DNA of 64,000 nt from Rubinisphaera margarita (GCF_022267515.1 NZ_JAKFGB010000009.1:930001-994000), one strand, 5' to 3'. Positions 30,120 through 38,765 are shown, numbered from the stretch's first letter. Notes: a model not told the origin generated them from the letters alone. Numbers and translations are program-made.

Positions 30120-31277
30120 TCAGTGTGTGGTCACGGCTGTTTCGGTCGGCTGCCAGGCATGCACGGCGACGCCGGCTGCTCCGAAGGCTCCGACCAGATC
30201 GCCGAGTTCGGAGTAGGCAACCGCCGGCGTTCGGGCATGCACGGCCGGGAGGTGCTCAAGCAGCGTCGCCTGAAGGGCGTCCAGGAATCGGTTGCCTGTC
30301 TCCTGAAGCGGTCCAGCAATCAGGATCTTTTCGGGATCGAGAACCAGCGTCAGAGAAGCGAGGACTGCTCCCAGGTGCTGGGCCGCTTTCTGCAGAATCT
30401 CGCAGGCCAGCGTGTCCCCCGAATCCACGGCCTCGTGGAATGAATCCCACGACACGCGCTGCCGAACGGCTCGCATTGATGTCTTTCGTCCCGAGGCAAT
30501 CGCTTCGGTCGCGGACTGCAGCAGACTGCTGATGGAAGCGACGTCTTCCAGAGCGGCATCTGACTCCCCATTCGGAATCGGCCAGCGACCGATCTCGCCG
30601 GCAAGCCCGTGCGTTCCCCGATAGAGTTCGCCATTCACGAACACCCCGGCTCCGATGCCACTGCGGATGCCGACACAGAGATAGTTCTGACTGTCGCGCC
30701 CCTGACCAAACCAGCGTTCGGCCAGAGCCATCGCCCGAATGTTGTTCTCCAGATGAACCGGAACTTCGAACTGGTTCCCGAAGCGATCCGCCAGCGGCAG
30801 GTCGGTCCAGCCTCGAATGTGTGCGTAATGCAAAGCGACGCCGCGTTCGGCATCGAAGATTCCAGGAACGCCAAGCCCGATCGCCAGCAGTGGCCGCGAT
30901 TGATCACGGACATCCTCGATCGTTGCCGCGATCTGCTCAGTGACTTCGTTCGCATTGGCCGTCTGCTTCAGGGAAACGGATCGGTCCCGCAGCAGCCGTT
31001 GAGCAAAGTCGACGCTCACACCCCGAATGGATCGGGAGTCGAGATCGATGCCGATGAACTGCCCCGCTTCGGGATTCAATTCCAGCACCACCGGCGGTCG
31101 TCCGGGGGAAGAGACGGGAACAGATGCGACCCGCAGGAAACCCTGTTCGAGCAGACGATCGACATGGATGCCAGCAGTTGAAGGGGCAATCGCCAGCCGC
31201 CGCGACAACTCCACACGCGACAGCGGCTGCTGCAGTCGCATTGCCTCAACCATTTGTGCGGGCAGGGGATCACTCAT
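30120..31277 (-). CDS. ROK-family transcriptional regulator (NagC/XylR type)
   Basis: 385 residues. Residues 1-60 form a winged-helix DNA-binding domain (LSRRLAIAPSTAGIHVDRLLEQGFLR). The rest is a ROK sugar-binding domain with the signature GIGAGVFVNGELYRGTHGLAGEIGRWPI. The CxCGxxGC zinc motif that normally follows is absent (NGESDAALEDV), as is an intact ATP phosphate loop, so it should sense a sugar or derivative without kinase activity. It is divergent from a Gfo/Idh/MocA gene. Two similar palindromes in the intervening 181 bases fit ROK operators, one overlapping its own predicted -10 (autoregulation). Confidence 0.93.
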   Translation of the reverse strand: MSDPLPAQMVEAMRLQQPLSRVELSRRLAIAPSTAGIHVDRLLEQGFLRVASVPVSSPGRPPVVLELNPEAGQFIGIDLDSRSIRGVSVDFAQRLLRDRSVSLKQTANANEVTEQIAATIEDVRDQSRPLLAIGLGVPGIFDAERGVALHYAHIRGWTDLPLADRFGNQFEVPVHLENNIRAMALAERWFGQGRDSQNYLCVGIRSGIGAGVFVNGELYRGTHGLAGEIGRWPIPNGESDAALEDVASISSLLQSATEAIASGRKTSMRAVRQRVSWDSFHEAVDSGDTLACEILQKAAQHLGAVLASLTLVLDPEKILIAGPLQETGNRFLDALQATLLEHLPAVHARTPAVAYSELGDLVGAFGAAGVAVHAWQPTETAVTTH

Positions 31278-31299
31278 CAGGAATCACTTCAAAAGTGTG

Positions 31300-31319
31300 T
31301 TATTTTGATATCGAAATAA
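31300..31319. promoter_or_regulatory. Putative ROK operator 1
   Basis: TTATTTT-GATATC-GAAATAA: a 20-base palindrome with a single mismatched pair. The form TTATTT...AAATAA matches the general shape of NagC/Mlc sites. It overlaps TATTAT (minus strand, 31321-31316), a likely -10 for the ROK gene, with TTGCAT 17 bases upstream. Confidence 0.65.
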
Positions 31320-31384
31320 TAGTCAGGAGTAAAGCGGAATGCAAGGTGAAGTTTCTGGAGTCGTCTGGTGTAGAGCTCCCGGGA

Positions 31385-31413
31385 GTGACAATCTGCTGTT
31401 AATTCGATATCGT
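31385..31413 (+). promoter_or_regulatory. Putative promoter of the Gfo/Idh/MocA gene
   Basis: GTGACA (31385-31390), 17-base spacer, TATCGT (31408-31413): 5/6 and 4/6 matches to the sigma-70 consensus. Operator 2 overlaps the -10, which predicts repression. Confidence 0.35.
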
Positions 31414-31418
31414 AATAA
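31399..31418. promoter_or_regulatory. Putative ROK operator 2
   Basis: TTAATTC-GATATC-GTAATAA shares 16 of 20 positions with operator 1, including the exact GATATC centre. The centres are 99 bases apart. The arms pair at 5 of 7 positions. Confidence 0.6.
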
Positions 31419-31458
31419 ATCGACGTCGACGCAGATTCAACTGACCGGGAGATACAAC

Positions 31459-32499
31459 GTGGCAGAGAACGTACGATTCGGACTGGTAGGTTTCGGGGCC
31501 TGGGGCCAGCATCACGCAGCGGCCATCGCAAAGACCGCAGGAGCGGACTTGTGTGCCGTCGTCGCCCGCACAGAGGCATCTGCTCAGAAGGCTCAGGCCG
31601 AGTATCCTGGCATCCGCGTCTACACCGATTACCGGGAGATGCTCAACGAGGGCGAACTCGATGTCGTTGATATCGTCGTCCCGAGCGATCTGCATTTTCA
31701 GATCACCAGCGACGTCCTTCAGGCCGGCTGTCATGTCCTGCTTGAAAAGCCGATGGGCATCTCGATTGATCAGTGTGACGAATTGATTCGCCAGCAGCGC
31801 GAGACGCAGAAGATGCTCGCGGTCGGCCACGAGTTTCGGCTCTCTTCGCTCTGGGGCAAAGTGAAGGAGTTCATCGACGAAGGGCTGATCGGTTCGCCGC
31901 AATATGCTCTGGTTGAGCTCTCACGGAATCCGTATCGACTCGGAGCGGACGGCTGGCGGTACGATATCAATCGGGTCGGCAACTGGATTCTGGAGGAGCC
32001 GATTCACTTTTTCGATCTGGCCCGCTGGTATCTCGAACCGTGCGGAGATCCAGTCAGCGTTTACGCCTCGGCGAATTCGCGGCAGCCGGATCATCCGGAG
32101 TTGCAGGACAACTTCAGTGCGATCGTCAACTTCGAGAAGGGCGGATACGCCGTCGTTTCACAGACGCTCAGCGCCTTCGAACATCACGTGACCGTGAAGG
32201 TGACAGGAACCGACGGAGCGTTGTGGGCTTCGTGGAGTGGAGCGATGGACCGGACGCGGCATCCGACATTCTCGCTGCGTGCCTTCGATGGCGAAACCGT
32301 TCGCGACGTGCCGATCGAGAAGATCACCGGCGAGCTGTTCGAGCTGGAAGATCAGATCGCGATGTATGTCGATGCGGTGCGCAGTCAGAAGCCGCTCGCG
32401 TGCACGGCGGAAGATGGACGCTGGTCGGTGGCGATGTGCCTCTCTGCTCAGGAATCGGTCGATACCGGGAAGGTCGCCGAGATTCCGAAGCTTTCCTGA
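31459..32499 (+). CDS. Gfo/Idh/MocA-family NAD(P)-dependent oxidoreductase
   Basis: 346 residues from a GTG start with GGGAGA 6 bases upstream. N-terminal Rossmann motif VRFGLVGFGAWGQHHAAAI, then VDIVVPSDLHFQI and the conserved LLEKPMGIS (E-K-P with catalytic Lys). The second domain carries WILEEPIHFFDLARWYL, with the acid/His pattern of the G-x-x-x-D-x-x-x-H motif. Members oxidise or rearrange sugars, inositols or other polyols. The frame continues upstream to 31339 but those residues are not family-like and cross operator 2. It is divergent from the ROK regulator, which most likely controls it. Confidence 0.94.
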   Translation: MAENVRFGLVGFGAWGQHHAAAIAKTAGADLCAVVARTEASAQKAQAEYPGIRVYTDYREMLNEGELDVVDIVVPSDLHFQITSDVLQAGCHVLLEKPMGISIDQCDELIRQQRETQKMLAVGHEFRLSSLWGKVKEFIDEGLIGSPQYALVELSRNPYRLGADGWRYDINRVGNWILEEPIHFFDLARWYLEPCGDPVSVYASANSRQPDHPELQDNFSAIVNFEKGGYAVVSQTLSAFEHHVTVKVTGTDGALWASWSGAMDRTRHPTFSLRAFDGETVRDVPIEKITGELFELEDQIAMYVDAVRSQKPLACTAEDGRWSVAMCLSAQESVDTGKVAEIPKLS

Positions 32500-32503
32500 C
32501 GCG

Positions 32504-33274
32504 TCACAGCAGCGATTCGACAATCACGCCGCACAGGTAAGCGAGCCCGGCAGCCGCTCCTCCAACGGAGAGTGTTTCCAGTCCCGACATCAGCCAGGAC
32601 TGTGAAACGAAACGGGATTTGATGGCTCCGACCGTGAAAAAGGCGATACTGGTGATAACGGTGCTCATCAGGTAAGGGCGAGGGAGCGACCAGGGAAGGA
32701 CCACATCGGCCACGAAGGGCAGCAACGGTAGAAACCCGATAATGAGAAACGCGAGGAAGGTCGTCAGGGCGGCTTTCCGCGGATCGGGATTCGAAAGGGC
32801 CACGCCATGTTCTTCCCGCAGCATGATCTCAATCCAGCGATCCCGGTCGGAAGTAATCACATCGACTGCTCGCTGAAGATCGTCCCCTTTGAAGCCCTGC
32901 TTCTTCAGGATCTGCAGCACTTCTTCACGCTCGCCTTCCGGGATACGGTCGATGTGTTCTTCTTCAAGGTGTCTCAGTCTGAGTCGCAACTGTTCCTCGG
33001 CTCGGGTTCCGAGATAGTTGCTGGCGGCCATGCTGAAGCCGTCGCCGATCAGATTGGCGACGCCGAGGATAATGATGATCGACTCCTGCAGTCCCGCCCC
33101 CGCCACGCCGGAGATCACCGCGAACGTGGTCACGGCTCCGTCAATCGCCCCATAGATCGCATCCTTCAAATAGTTGCTGTCGGGGCCCGACTCGAGGCGA
33201 GCACGAATCGCCGGCGGCGCATGAGCGGCTTCGAGTTCGGACTGACTCGAATTCGGAATCAGATGCTGATCCAT
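32504..33274 (-). CDS. VIT1/CCC1-family divalent metal transporter
   Basis: 256 residues. The first segment DAIYGAIDGAVTTFAVISGVAGAG and the second ILGVANLIGDGFSMAASNYLGTRAEEQ carry the VIT1/CCC1 consensus (D-G-x-V-T-T-F and N-x-x-x-D-x-x-S-M-A-x-x-x-Y). A Glu-rich cytoplasmic helix pair lies between residues 95 and 155 (EEEHIDRIPEGEREEV), the region that binds metal in plant VIT1. Three more membrane helices follow. It probably exports or sequesters Fe2+ or Mn2+. The gene is convergent with the oxidoreductase, only four bases between their stops. Confidence 0.93.
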   Translation of the reverse strand: MDQHLIPNSSQSELEAAHAPPAIRARLESGPDSNYLKDAIYGAIDGAVTTFAVISGVAGAGLQESIIIILGVANLIGDGFSMAASNYLGTRAEEQLRLRLRHLEEEHIDRIPEGEREEVLQILKKQGFKGDDLQRAVDVITSDRDRWIEIMLREEHGVALSNPDPRKAALTTFLAFLIIGFLPLLPFVADVVLPWSLPRPYLMSTVITSIAFFTVGAIKSRFVSQSWLMSGLETLSVGGAAAGLAYLCGVIVESLL

Positions 33275-33306
33275 CGGACGATTCTTCTGAAAGAGGGAGG
33301 AGTCCT

Positions 33307-33744
33307 GTGAGCCGTCGATTGTCGTGGATGCTGGTCGTTCTGCAAACCGTTCTTGCCGCGGTTCTGTTTCTCACGCTTCCCTGGCAGTCGATGACAGTCT
33401 GGCATTGGACGGCTGTTGTGCTCGGCGCCCTGCTGTTGATCTGGGCGGTTCTCACGATGCGCCTGCGGTATGTCTCGGTGCTCCCGGAACTCCGCGCCAA
33501 CGCCCGACTCGTCGCCAACGGCCCTTACCGCTGGCTGAGACACCCGATGTACTCGGCTCTCGCCCTGTCGTCGGTCGCGACCATCGTTCCCGATCTGTTC
33601 TCCTGGCGAACAGTGGTCTGGATCGCTCTGATGTTCGTCCTCGACACAAAAGCCCGCCGCGAAGAAGCAGCCCTGCACGCCCGCTTCCCCGATTACGGCG
33701 AGTTCTGCCGCACCCGCTGGCGCTGGATACCGTTTCTGTATTAA
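33307..33744 (+). CDS. Isoprenylcysteine/phospholipid methyltransferase-family membrane protein
   Basis: 145 residues from a GTG with a strong GGGAGGAG upstream. Three or four membrane segments. The SAM-binding signature of the ICMT/PEMT group is present: NGPYRWLRHPMYSA in the middle, and KARREEAALHARFPDYGEFCRTRWRWIPFLY at the end (E-E-x-x-L and Y-x-x-Y/F-x-x-x-x-x-R). It methylates a membrane-bound or lipophilic substrate with S-adenosylmethionine; bacterial substrates are mostly unknown. Divergent from the VIT transporter with 32 bases between the starts. Confidence 0.9.
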   Translation: MSRRLSWMLVVLQTVLAAVLFLTLPWQSMTVWHWTAVVLGALLLIWAVLTMRLRYVSVLPELRANARLVANGPYRWLRHPMYSALALSSVATIVPDLFSWRTVVWIALMFVLDTKARREEAALHARFPDYGEFCRTRWRWIPFLY

Positions 33745-33829
33745 ACGCCTCTCATCCACGGCGCAGCCTCTTGGGACTTCGTTCCCCGCCCGTGAGAATC
33801 CTGAAACGCTCCCCGTCAGGAAACGTCTT

Positions 33830-33896
33830 AACCCGAAGCGTCAGCGAGGGAAATCGACGTCGGACGCGCATCCGGCCCTCGCTCACGCTTCGGGTT
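33830..33896. repeat. Planctomycete-type inverted repeat (AACCCGAAGCG...)
   Basis: Two 21-base arms (33830-33850 and 33876-33896) starting AACCCGAAGCGT and ending ACGCTTCGGGTT pair with a single mismatch around a 25-base loop. From memory this sequence recurs many times in planctomycete genomes and yields spurious peptides of the NPKRERGPDARPTS type, which is present here too. It lies between convergent genes, 39 bases from the stop of the permease gene. Confidence 0.85.
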
Positions 33897-33934
33897 GGGA
33901 TGCAAACCAACACGAATCGTGAAGGCGCCCGCCA

Positions 33935-36061
33935 TTACGATTGAGGTTGGCGGGTTGTGATCCAGATCCAGCTTGTCCCGACAACAATGCCGACTGCGGA
34001 GGCGATGATCCATGTCGCGGGCAGGTGCGACTGTTCGGCGGCGGTGACGGTCCAGTTGGCCAGTTCGTCCCGTTTGTGGGCCATGATGAGCAGCGTCGAG
34101 TTGTGAATCCCGTGCAGGATTGCGGTGGTGACCATGCTTCCGGTTCGCAGCGAAACCCAGCCGAGCAGCAGGCCCATCAAGGTACTTGGAATCAACCGTT
34201 CCGGGGCAGCTCCTCCGGCCAGGACCACGTGGAAGAGTCCGAACGCGATCGCCGTTCCGAGGACGGTCAGCAGTCCGTTGGTTCGCGATCGGAGTCCGGA
34301 GAACAGAAAACCGCGAAAGAAAAACTCTTCACAGACTCCAGGCACAATTCCCAGGGCAACCACGACCACCCAGATTGGAACCTGTCGCCAGGCATCGAGC
34401 AGAGCCTGAATGCGGTCCATGTTCTGTTCGGTCAATCTCTGGAGACCGGTCGATTCCACAAGCACGACCAGTTCAAAGATGCAGGGCCAGGTCGCCAGTC
34501 CCAGCAGGACAACGCCGGGCCAAACGGAATAACCGGGAGCGGCGATCCGGAATGCGGTCAACACGCGCAATCGACGCCACATCGCGAAGAGGAGGGGGAT
34601 TCCGACAAACAGAGCGATGGTGAGCAGAGCCGAGACGGTCAGCCGTTGTGCAATCGAGGCGTCGGCCATTCGCTGCAGCAATCCGGAACTCACAAAGTAC
34701 ACCGGAAACAGAAACGCCAGAAGGCATCCCGCTGCGGCAGCCGTGGGCGTTCGGGCGAACTCCGCGGGGCGATCAATCAGATCCCGCCACTGTCCCCGGC
34801 TGCCAATGAGCATCGCATCGGCTCCAAAAATACGAGCCGCGATGAAGAGGAAGAGTGTCGAATACAGCAACGTCGTCCCGACAGTGGCCAGAGCCAGCAG
34901 GGGCGACGCGGTGCCCTGAAAGAGATCCCGCGCGAGCAGCAGCACGTTGATGATCGGCACAATCGCGGTGGTCCGCGTCAGTTCCCAGTCGGGGAGCAGA
35001 ATCACGAAGCCGGGGGCAATCGCGAGTAGCAGCAGCGGAATCAGGTACGCCTGGGCTTCTTTGAAGCTGCGAGCCGAACTGGTTAAAGCGAGCAGCGCAG
35101 CCGAGAAGAAAACAGCGAACGCGACGAGGACAAGAAATAGCTTGAGCAGCACAAGCACCGTCAGTCCGTTCTCGCCAAACAGCGTTCCTTCGAGCTGCAG
35201 CGAGTAGACGGTCACACTCATCGCCAGCAGGTTCATCAACCCGGTCAGCATGGTCACGGTGATGACCGCGAAGTACTTCGCGAACAGCAGCCGAATATGC
35301 GGCACCGGCAGGGCCATCAGAGTTTCGAGCGTATTGCGTTCTCGCTCGCCGGCTGTGAGATCGATCGCGGGATAGACGCCCCCCGTCACCGTCATCAGCA
35401 ACAGCACGAGCGGCAGCAGTCCCAGAATCGCCGACGTCTCTCCCACCGGTTCGACCATCTCGATTGTGCGGGTGATCGGCAGGTTGAACTCCGGGTAGCT
35501 GTCTTTCACGATGTCTGACAGCGTAACCACATTGAGGGCAGCGAGGCGGCGTTCGAGATCATCGGCGGCTCGCTGGCTGACTGCCGACCCCGCCACCTGT
35601 ATTAACTCGACGGAACGTCCCCGCGGGCCGGTTCGCGTGATCGGCTCGGTCATCGAAACGCGGATGCCAAGCTCGGCACTTCCTCTCGCGACCGAATCAG
35701 ACAGAGACTGCCCGTCTTGAGCCACGAGAAAGTCGAACTTCAGTCGAGGGTCGGTGATATCGTCGATTTCGGAACTGTTGCGAAGAGCATCTGTTGTTTC
35801 CAGAACATCCTGAATCCACAACGCTTCGTCTTCAGACTCAAACGCGAGGCGAACATGAGGTGCTTCCGCCCGGGCTTCGAGCACCGCCATGTAGCGGAAC
35901 GTGAGACCGAGCAGCGGGTAGAGCAGTAGCGGCATCGCCAGCAGCGTAATGATCGTCCGGCGATCGCGCAGCGTTTCGCGAAGTTCTTTGCGGGTCAGAT
36001 GAAAGATCTGTCGGGCGACAGAATCCGAGTCGTCGGCCGAAGTGGGGGGCGGCTGTGTCAT
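33935..36061 (-). CDS. ABC-2 type permease fused to a CPBP intramembrane protease
   Basis: 708 residues. The N-terminal 400 residues are a NatB-like ABC-2 permease: one membrane helix, a large extracytoplasmic loop (about 45-205), then five or six helices with GERERNTLETLMALPV, the motif between the loop and the membrane core. The C-terminal 200 residues are a CPBP (CaaX protease-like) domain with E578-E579-F-F-F-R, FGLFHV and LHGIHN metal/catalytic motifs all intact. Its start codon overlaps the stop of the ATPase gene by four bases, so the two are translationally coupled. It would act as a Na+ or peptide exporter with a linked membrane protease. Confidence 0.93.
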   Translation of the reverse strand: MTQPPPTSADDSDSVARQIFHLTRKELRETLRDRRTIITLLAMPLLLYPLLGLTFRYMAVLEARAEAPHVRLAFESEDEALWIQDVLETTDALRNSSEIDDITDPRLKFDFLVAQDGQSLSDSVARGSAELGIRVSMTEPITRTGPRGRSVELIQVAGSAVSQRAADDLERRLAALNVVTLSDIVKDSYPEFNLPITRTIEMVEPVGETSAILGLLPLVLLLMTVTGGVYPAIDLTAGERERNTLETLMALPVPHIRLLFAKYFAVITVTMLTGLMNLLAMSVTVYSLQLEGTLFGENGLTVLVLLKLFLVLVAFAVFFSAALLALTSSARSFKEAQAYLIPLLLLAIAPGFVILLPDWELTRTTAIVPIINVLLLARDLFQGTASPLLALATVGTTLLYSTLFLFIAARIFGADAMLIGSRGQWRDLIDRPAEFARTPTAAAAGCLLAFLFPVYFVSSGLLQRMADASIAQRLTVSALLTIALFVGIPLLFAMWRRLRVLTAFRIAAPGYSVWPGVVLLGLATWPCIFELVVLVESTGLQRLTEQNMDRIQALLDAWRQVPIWVVVVALGIVPGVCEEFFFRGFLFSGLRSRTNGLLTVLGTAIAFGLFHVVLAGGAAPERLIPSTLMGLLLGWVSLRTGSMVTTAILHGIHNSTLLIMAHKRDELANWTVTAAEQSHLPATWIIASAVGIVVGTSWIWITTRQPQS

Positions 36062-36801
36062 GCGATCCGTTCCTCCGTCGGCAGTGGGCCGATCATCTTG
36101 AGGAACATCTCGACCAGTGAATCTTCGCCGGTGGCGGCTCGAAGTTCTTCAATCGTTCCCTCCTGTTGCAGTCGACCGCGGTGGAGCAGGCCGAAGCGAT
36201 CGCACAGTCGTTCCGCTTCTTCGAGCTTGTGGGTACAGACAATGATCGCTTTTCCGTCCTGACGCAGCCGGGCGGCGTAGTCGAAGATGACCTGCGCCCC
36301 CAGCACATCGAGTCCGCGAGTCGGCTCATCGAGCAGAACAACCGGGGGATCGTGAATCAACGCGCGAGCCAAATTGACCCGCTGCGTCTGCCCGGTACTC
36401 AGTGTCGCGCACCGTTGATCGAGGTAATCGCCGATCTGCATGACTTCGGTCAGTTCGGCGGTCCGGCGGCGAATGGTCTCGGGCTTCAAGCCGTAACCCC
36501 AGCCGAAGTACTCCAGCACCTCGCGCGGTGTGAGCCATTGATAGAGACCAGCCGAAGCGGAAACGAGACCGATCCGCCGCTTGATTTCCACCGGAGCGTT
36601 CATGATCGAATGCTCTTCGATCTTGGCGTCTCCCGATGTCGGTGGCAACAGGCCGAGCAGCATCCGTAACGTCGTCGTTTTGCCGGCGCCGTTCGGGCCC
36701 AACAGGCCGTAGACTTCACCACTGTTGACTGAGAACGAGAGCTCGTCCACCGCGAGGTTCGTGGCGGAATATCGCTTTGTCAGCTTATGGACATGAATCA
36801 T
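36058..36801 (-). CDS. ABC transporter ATP-binding protein (NatA-like)
   Basis: 247 residues from MIHVHKLTKRY; the upstream 44 codons in frame are not family-like. Walker A GPNGAGKTTTL, Q-loop region RRIGLVSASAGLYQWLTPREVL, signature LSTGQTQRVNLARAL (S-T-G-Q where S-G-G-Q is usual), Walker B VVLLDEPTRGLD and H-loop ICTHKLEEAE are all present. It pairs with the downstream permease through an ATGA overlap, forming one exporter. The UPF0126 gene lies 109 bases upstream on the same strand. Confidence 0.95.
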   Translation of the reverse strand: MIHVHKLTKRYSATNLAVDELSFSVNSGEVYGLLGPNGAGKTTTLRMLLGLLPPTSGDAKIEEHSIMNAPVEIKRRIGLVSASAGLYQWLTPREVLEYFGWGYGLKPETIRRRTAELTEVMQIGDYLDQRCATLSTGQTQRVNLARALIHDPPVVLLDEPTRGLDVLGAQVIFDYAARLRQDGKAIIVCTHKLEEAERLCDRFGLLHRGRLQQEGTIEELRAATGEDSLVEMFLKMIGPLPTEERIA

Positions 36802-36910
36802 GTGACACTCACGCAGAAAGGGCGTTTCACTGTAACAGACCAGATGCGGAATGTCTTGGACAGCGTCGAGGGTGAAGCGGCGGACCACTGCTGATTTGTT
36901 CCAGTGAGCT

Positions 36911-37540
36911 CTATTCGTCGAACGGCTCATCACTCGGGGAGTATTGCGGCAGGCGGACGTTCCATCGCAGAGCGATCAGCCGCATAGTGACGATGAACGC
37001 CAGGCTGATCGCGATGGCATAGGGATCCGGAATCTGAAGCCACTGCAGACCGAACAGCAGCCAACAGCCGACGAACGAGCAGGTTGCATACAACGGAGCA
37101 TGACGAAACAGGCTCGGAACGCGATTGCAGACGACATCGGCAATCACTCCGCCGAACGTTCCCGTCACGACGCCGAGGATGGCCGCGATGAATAAAGAGG
37201 TCTCCGATTCCAGTCCCGCCAGCGCTCCTGCCACGCTGAACATGCCGAGACCGAGAGCGTCCGGGATGCTCAGGTATTTCTCAACGGCGTCCGGAATTCG
37301 CGGCAACAGCGAAGTGACGAGGGCCAGCCCGAAGACGATGACCGCGTAATGATCGTGTCGAATCCAGAACAGGGGATAGCGGTCGAGAAACAGATCTCGC
37401 AACGTTCCCCCGCCAAAGGCGACCATGAACGCCAGGCTCGATACGCCGACCAGATCCATCTCATGCCGGCGGGCCAGCAGCACGCCGTAAGTTCCGCCCG
37501 AAATCACGGCGATCAATTCAATCAGCTGGAACGTGCTCAT
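36911..37540 (-). CDS. UPF0126 / TRIC-type cation channel family membrane protein
   Basis: 209 residues with seven predicted helices arranged as two repeats. The hallmark GGGTLRDLFLDRYPLFWI is in the first repeat, and the second has the matching GGVIADVVCNRVPSLFRH. This fits prokaryotic TRIC homologues, which form trimeric K+-permeable channels; the bacterial role is not settled. The start lies 25 bases after the stop of the beta-lactamase-fold gene, so the two are probably co-transcribed. The C-terminal tail is short and acidic. Confidence 0.94.
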   Translation of the reverse strand: MSTFQLIELIAVISGGTYGVLLARRHEMDLVGVSSLAFMVAFGGGTLRDLFLDRYPLFWIRHDHYAVIVFGLALVTSLLPRIPDAVEKYLSIPDALGLGMFSVAGALAGLESETSLFIAAILGVVTGTFGGVIADVVCNRVPSLFRHAPLYATCSFVGCWLLFGLQWLQIPDPYAIAISLAFIVTMRLIALRWNVRLPQYSPSDEPFDE

Positions 37541-37565
37541 CGCTCGTTCAGGGACCTTTCAAAGT

Positions 37566-38765
37566 TCACTCCGTCGAAGACAGTGCAGCCGCCGCAATCG
37601 AGATGATCCGACCGGCCAGCGAGTTCACAGAACCCTCGCCATCAGGGTGCAGTCGATTGCTGAGGAAAATGAAGAACAGATCCTGGTCGGGATCAATCCA
37701 AAGGACCGTCCCGGTGAAGCCGCCGTGTCCGAACGCCCGCTCGCTCAACTGGTCGCCGCGATTGCTGGAATAAGGCGACTGAATATCCCAGCCCAGTCCG
37801 CGAACTCCGCGGGAGACCTCGTGGGGCGTGATCATCAGCTCGATGGTTTCCGGCTTCAACACCCGTTGCCGATCGATTGTGCCCCCGTTGAGCATCATCG
37901 TCGCATAGCGGGCCAGGTCCTCTGCCGTGGAGAACAAACCGGCATGTCCGGCGACGCCATTCAAGGCATACGCCCGGGGATCGTGGACTTCGCCCCGCAT
38001 CCAGTCACCGTTTCGTTGTTCCGTCGGAGCCGTGCGGCTGTGCAGCGATTTGTCGGGCAGGTAGCCGGTTTCCTGCATGCCAGTCGGTTTGAAGATGTGT
38101 GCAGCCGCGTATTCGTTCAAGGGGGTACCACTGACGGCTTCCACAATCCGGCCGAGCACGATGAACCCGACATCGCTGTAGATGAACTTCGTCCCGGGAT
38201 CGGCGGTCAACTTGAGTGCATCGATTCGCTCGAACGCTTGCTGGGGACCGTTGCCGTAGTCGTGAATGGAGTTGTCGGCGATCAGTCCTGACTGGTGAAT
38301 CAGCAGCTGTCTGACGGTGATATTCTCCTTGCCGTTTCCAGTGAACGTCGGCAGGATTGCGGTCACCTTCTGATCGAGCTTCAACTTCCCCTGTTCAACC
38401 AGATGCAGAATGCTTGTGGCGGTCGCGACTGGTTTGGTCAGCGAAGCCAGATCGAAAACGGTATCGAGAGTCATCGGGACCGCTTCGGGTTCCGACTGAC
38501 GATGGCCGTACGCTTTCGCCAGAACGATCTTGCCCCGGTGACCGATCAGCACCACGCAGCCCGGCATCTGGCCGTTCTCGATTCCTTCCTTGACGACCTG
38601 GTCGATCTCAGTCTGCTGGTCCGCAGAGAGACGAGACTCAGTCGATCCCGTTCGCGGAATTTCGGAGGTTTCTTCACCGTGAACCCTGGTCGCAGTTGGG
38701 TTCGCGAAAGCAATCGTGAGGCCGAGAAAAAAGCCGAAGCAGATTGAAAGGGAAGGACATTGCAT
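37566..38765 (-). CDS. Exported serine beta-lactamase-fold hydrolase (class C / esterase-like)
   Basis: 399 residues with a signal peptide in the first 30 residues (SICFGFFLGLTIAFANPTAT). Catalytic S108-L-T-K111 (SxxK), YSD in place of Y-x-N (FIYSDVGFIVLG), and HGGFTGT in place of K-T-G. This pattern is common in DD-peptidase/esterase relatives of AmpC. It is more likely a cell-envelope or small-ester hydrolase than a resistance enzyme. It is the first gene of a leftward run (channel, ABC exporter) and is divergent from the heme protein gene with 182 bases between them, where both promoters should lie. Confidence 0.94.
   Translation of the reverse strand: MQCPSLSICFGFFLGLTIAFANPTATRVHGEETSEIPRTGSTESRLSADQQTEIDQVVKEGIENGQMPGCVVLIGHRGKIVLAKAYGHRQSEPEAVPMTLDTVFDLASLTKPVATATSILHLVEQGKLKLDQKVTAILPTFTGNGKENITVRQLLIHQSGLIADNSIHDYGNGPQQAFERIDALKLTADPGTKFIYSDVGFIVLGRIVEAVSGTPLNEYAAAHIFKPTGMQETGYLPDKSLHSRTAPTEQRNGDWMRGEVHDPRAYALNGVAGHAGLFSTAEDLARYATMMLNGGTIDRQRVLKPETIELMITPHEVSRGVRGLGWDIQSPYSSNRGDQLSERAFGHGGFTGTVLWIDPDQDLFFIFLSNRLHPDGEGSVNSLAGRIISIAAAALSSTE

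Noticed and set aside
37566..38765. Annotation as an antibiotic-inactivating beta-lactamase
   Set aside because: The motifs (SLTK, YSD, HGGFTG) fit esterase/DD-peptidase relatives; substrate cannot be inferred.
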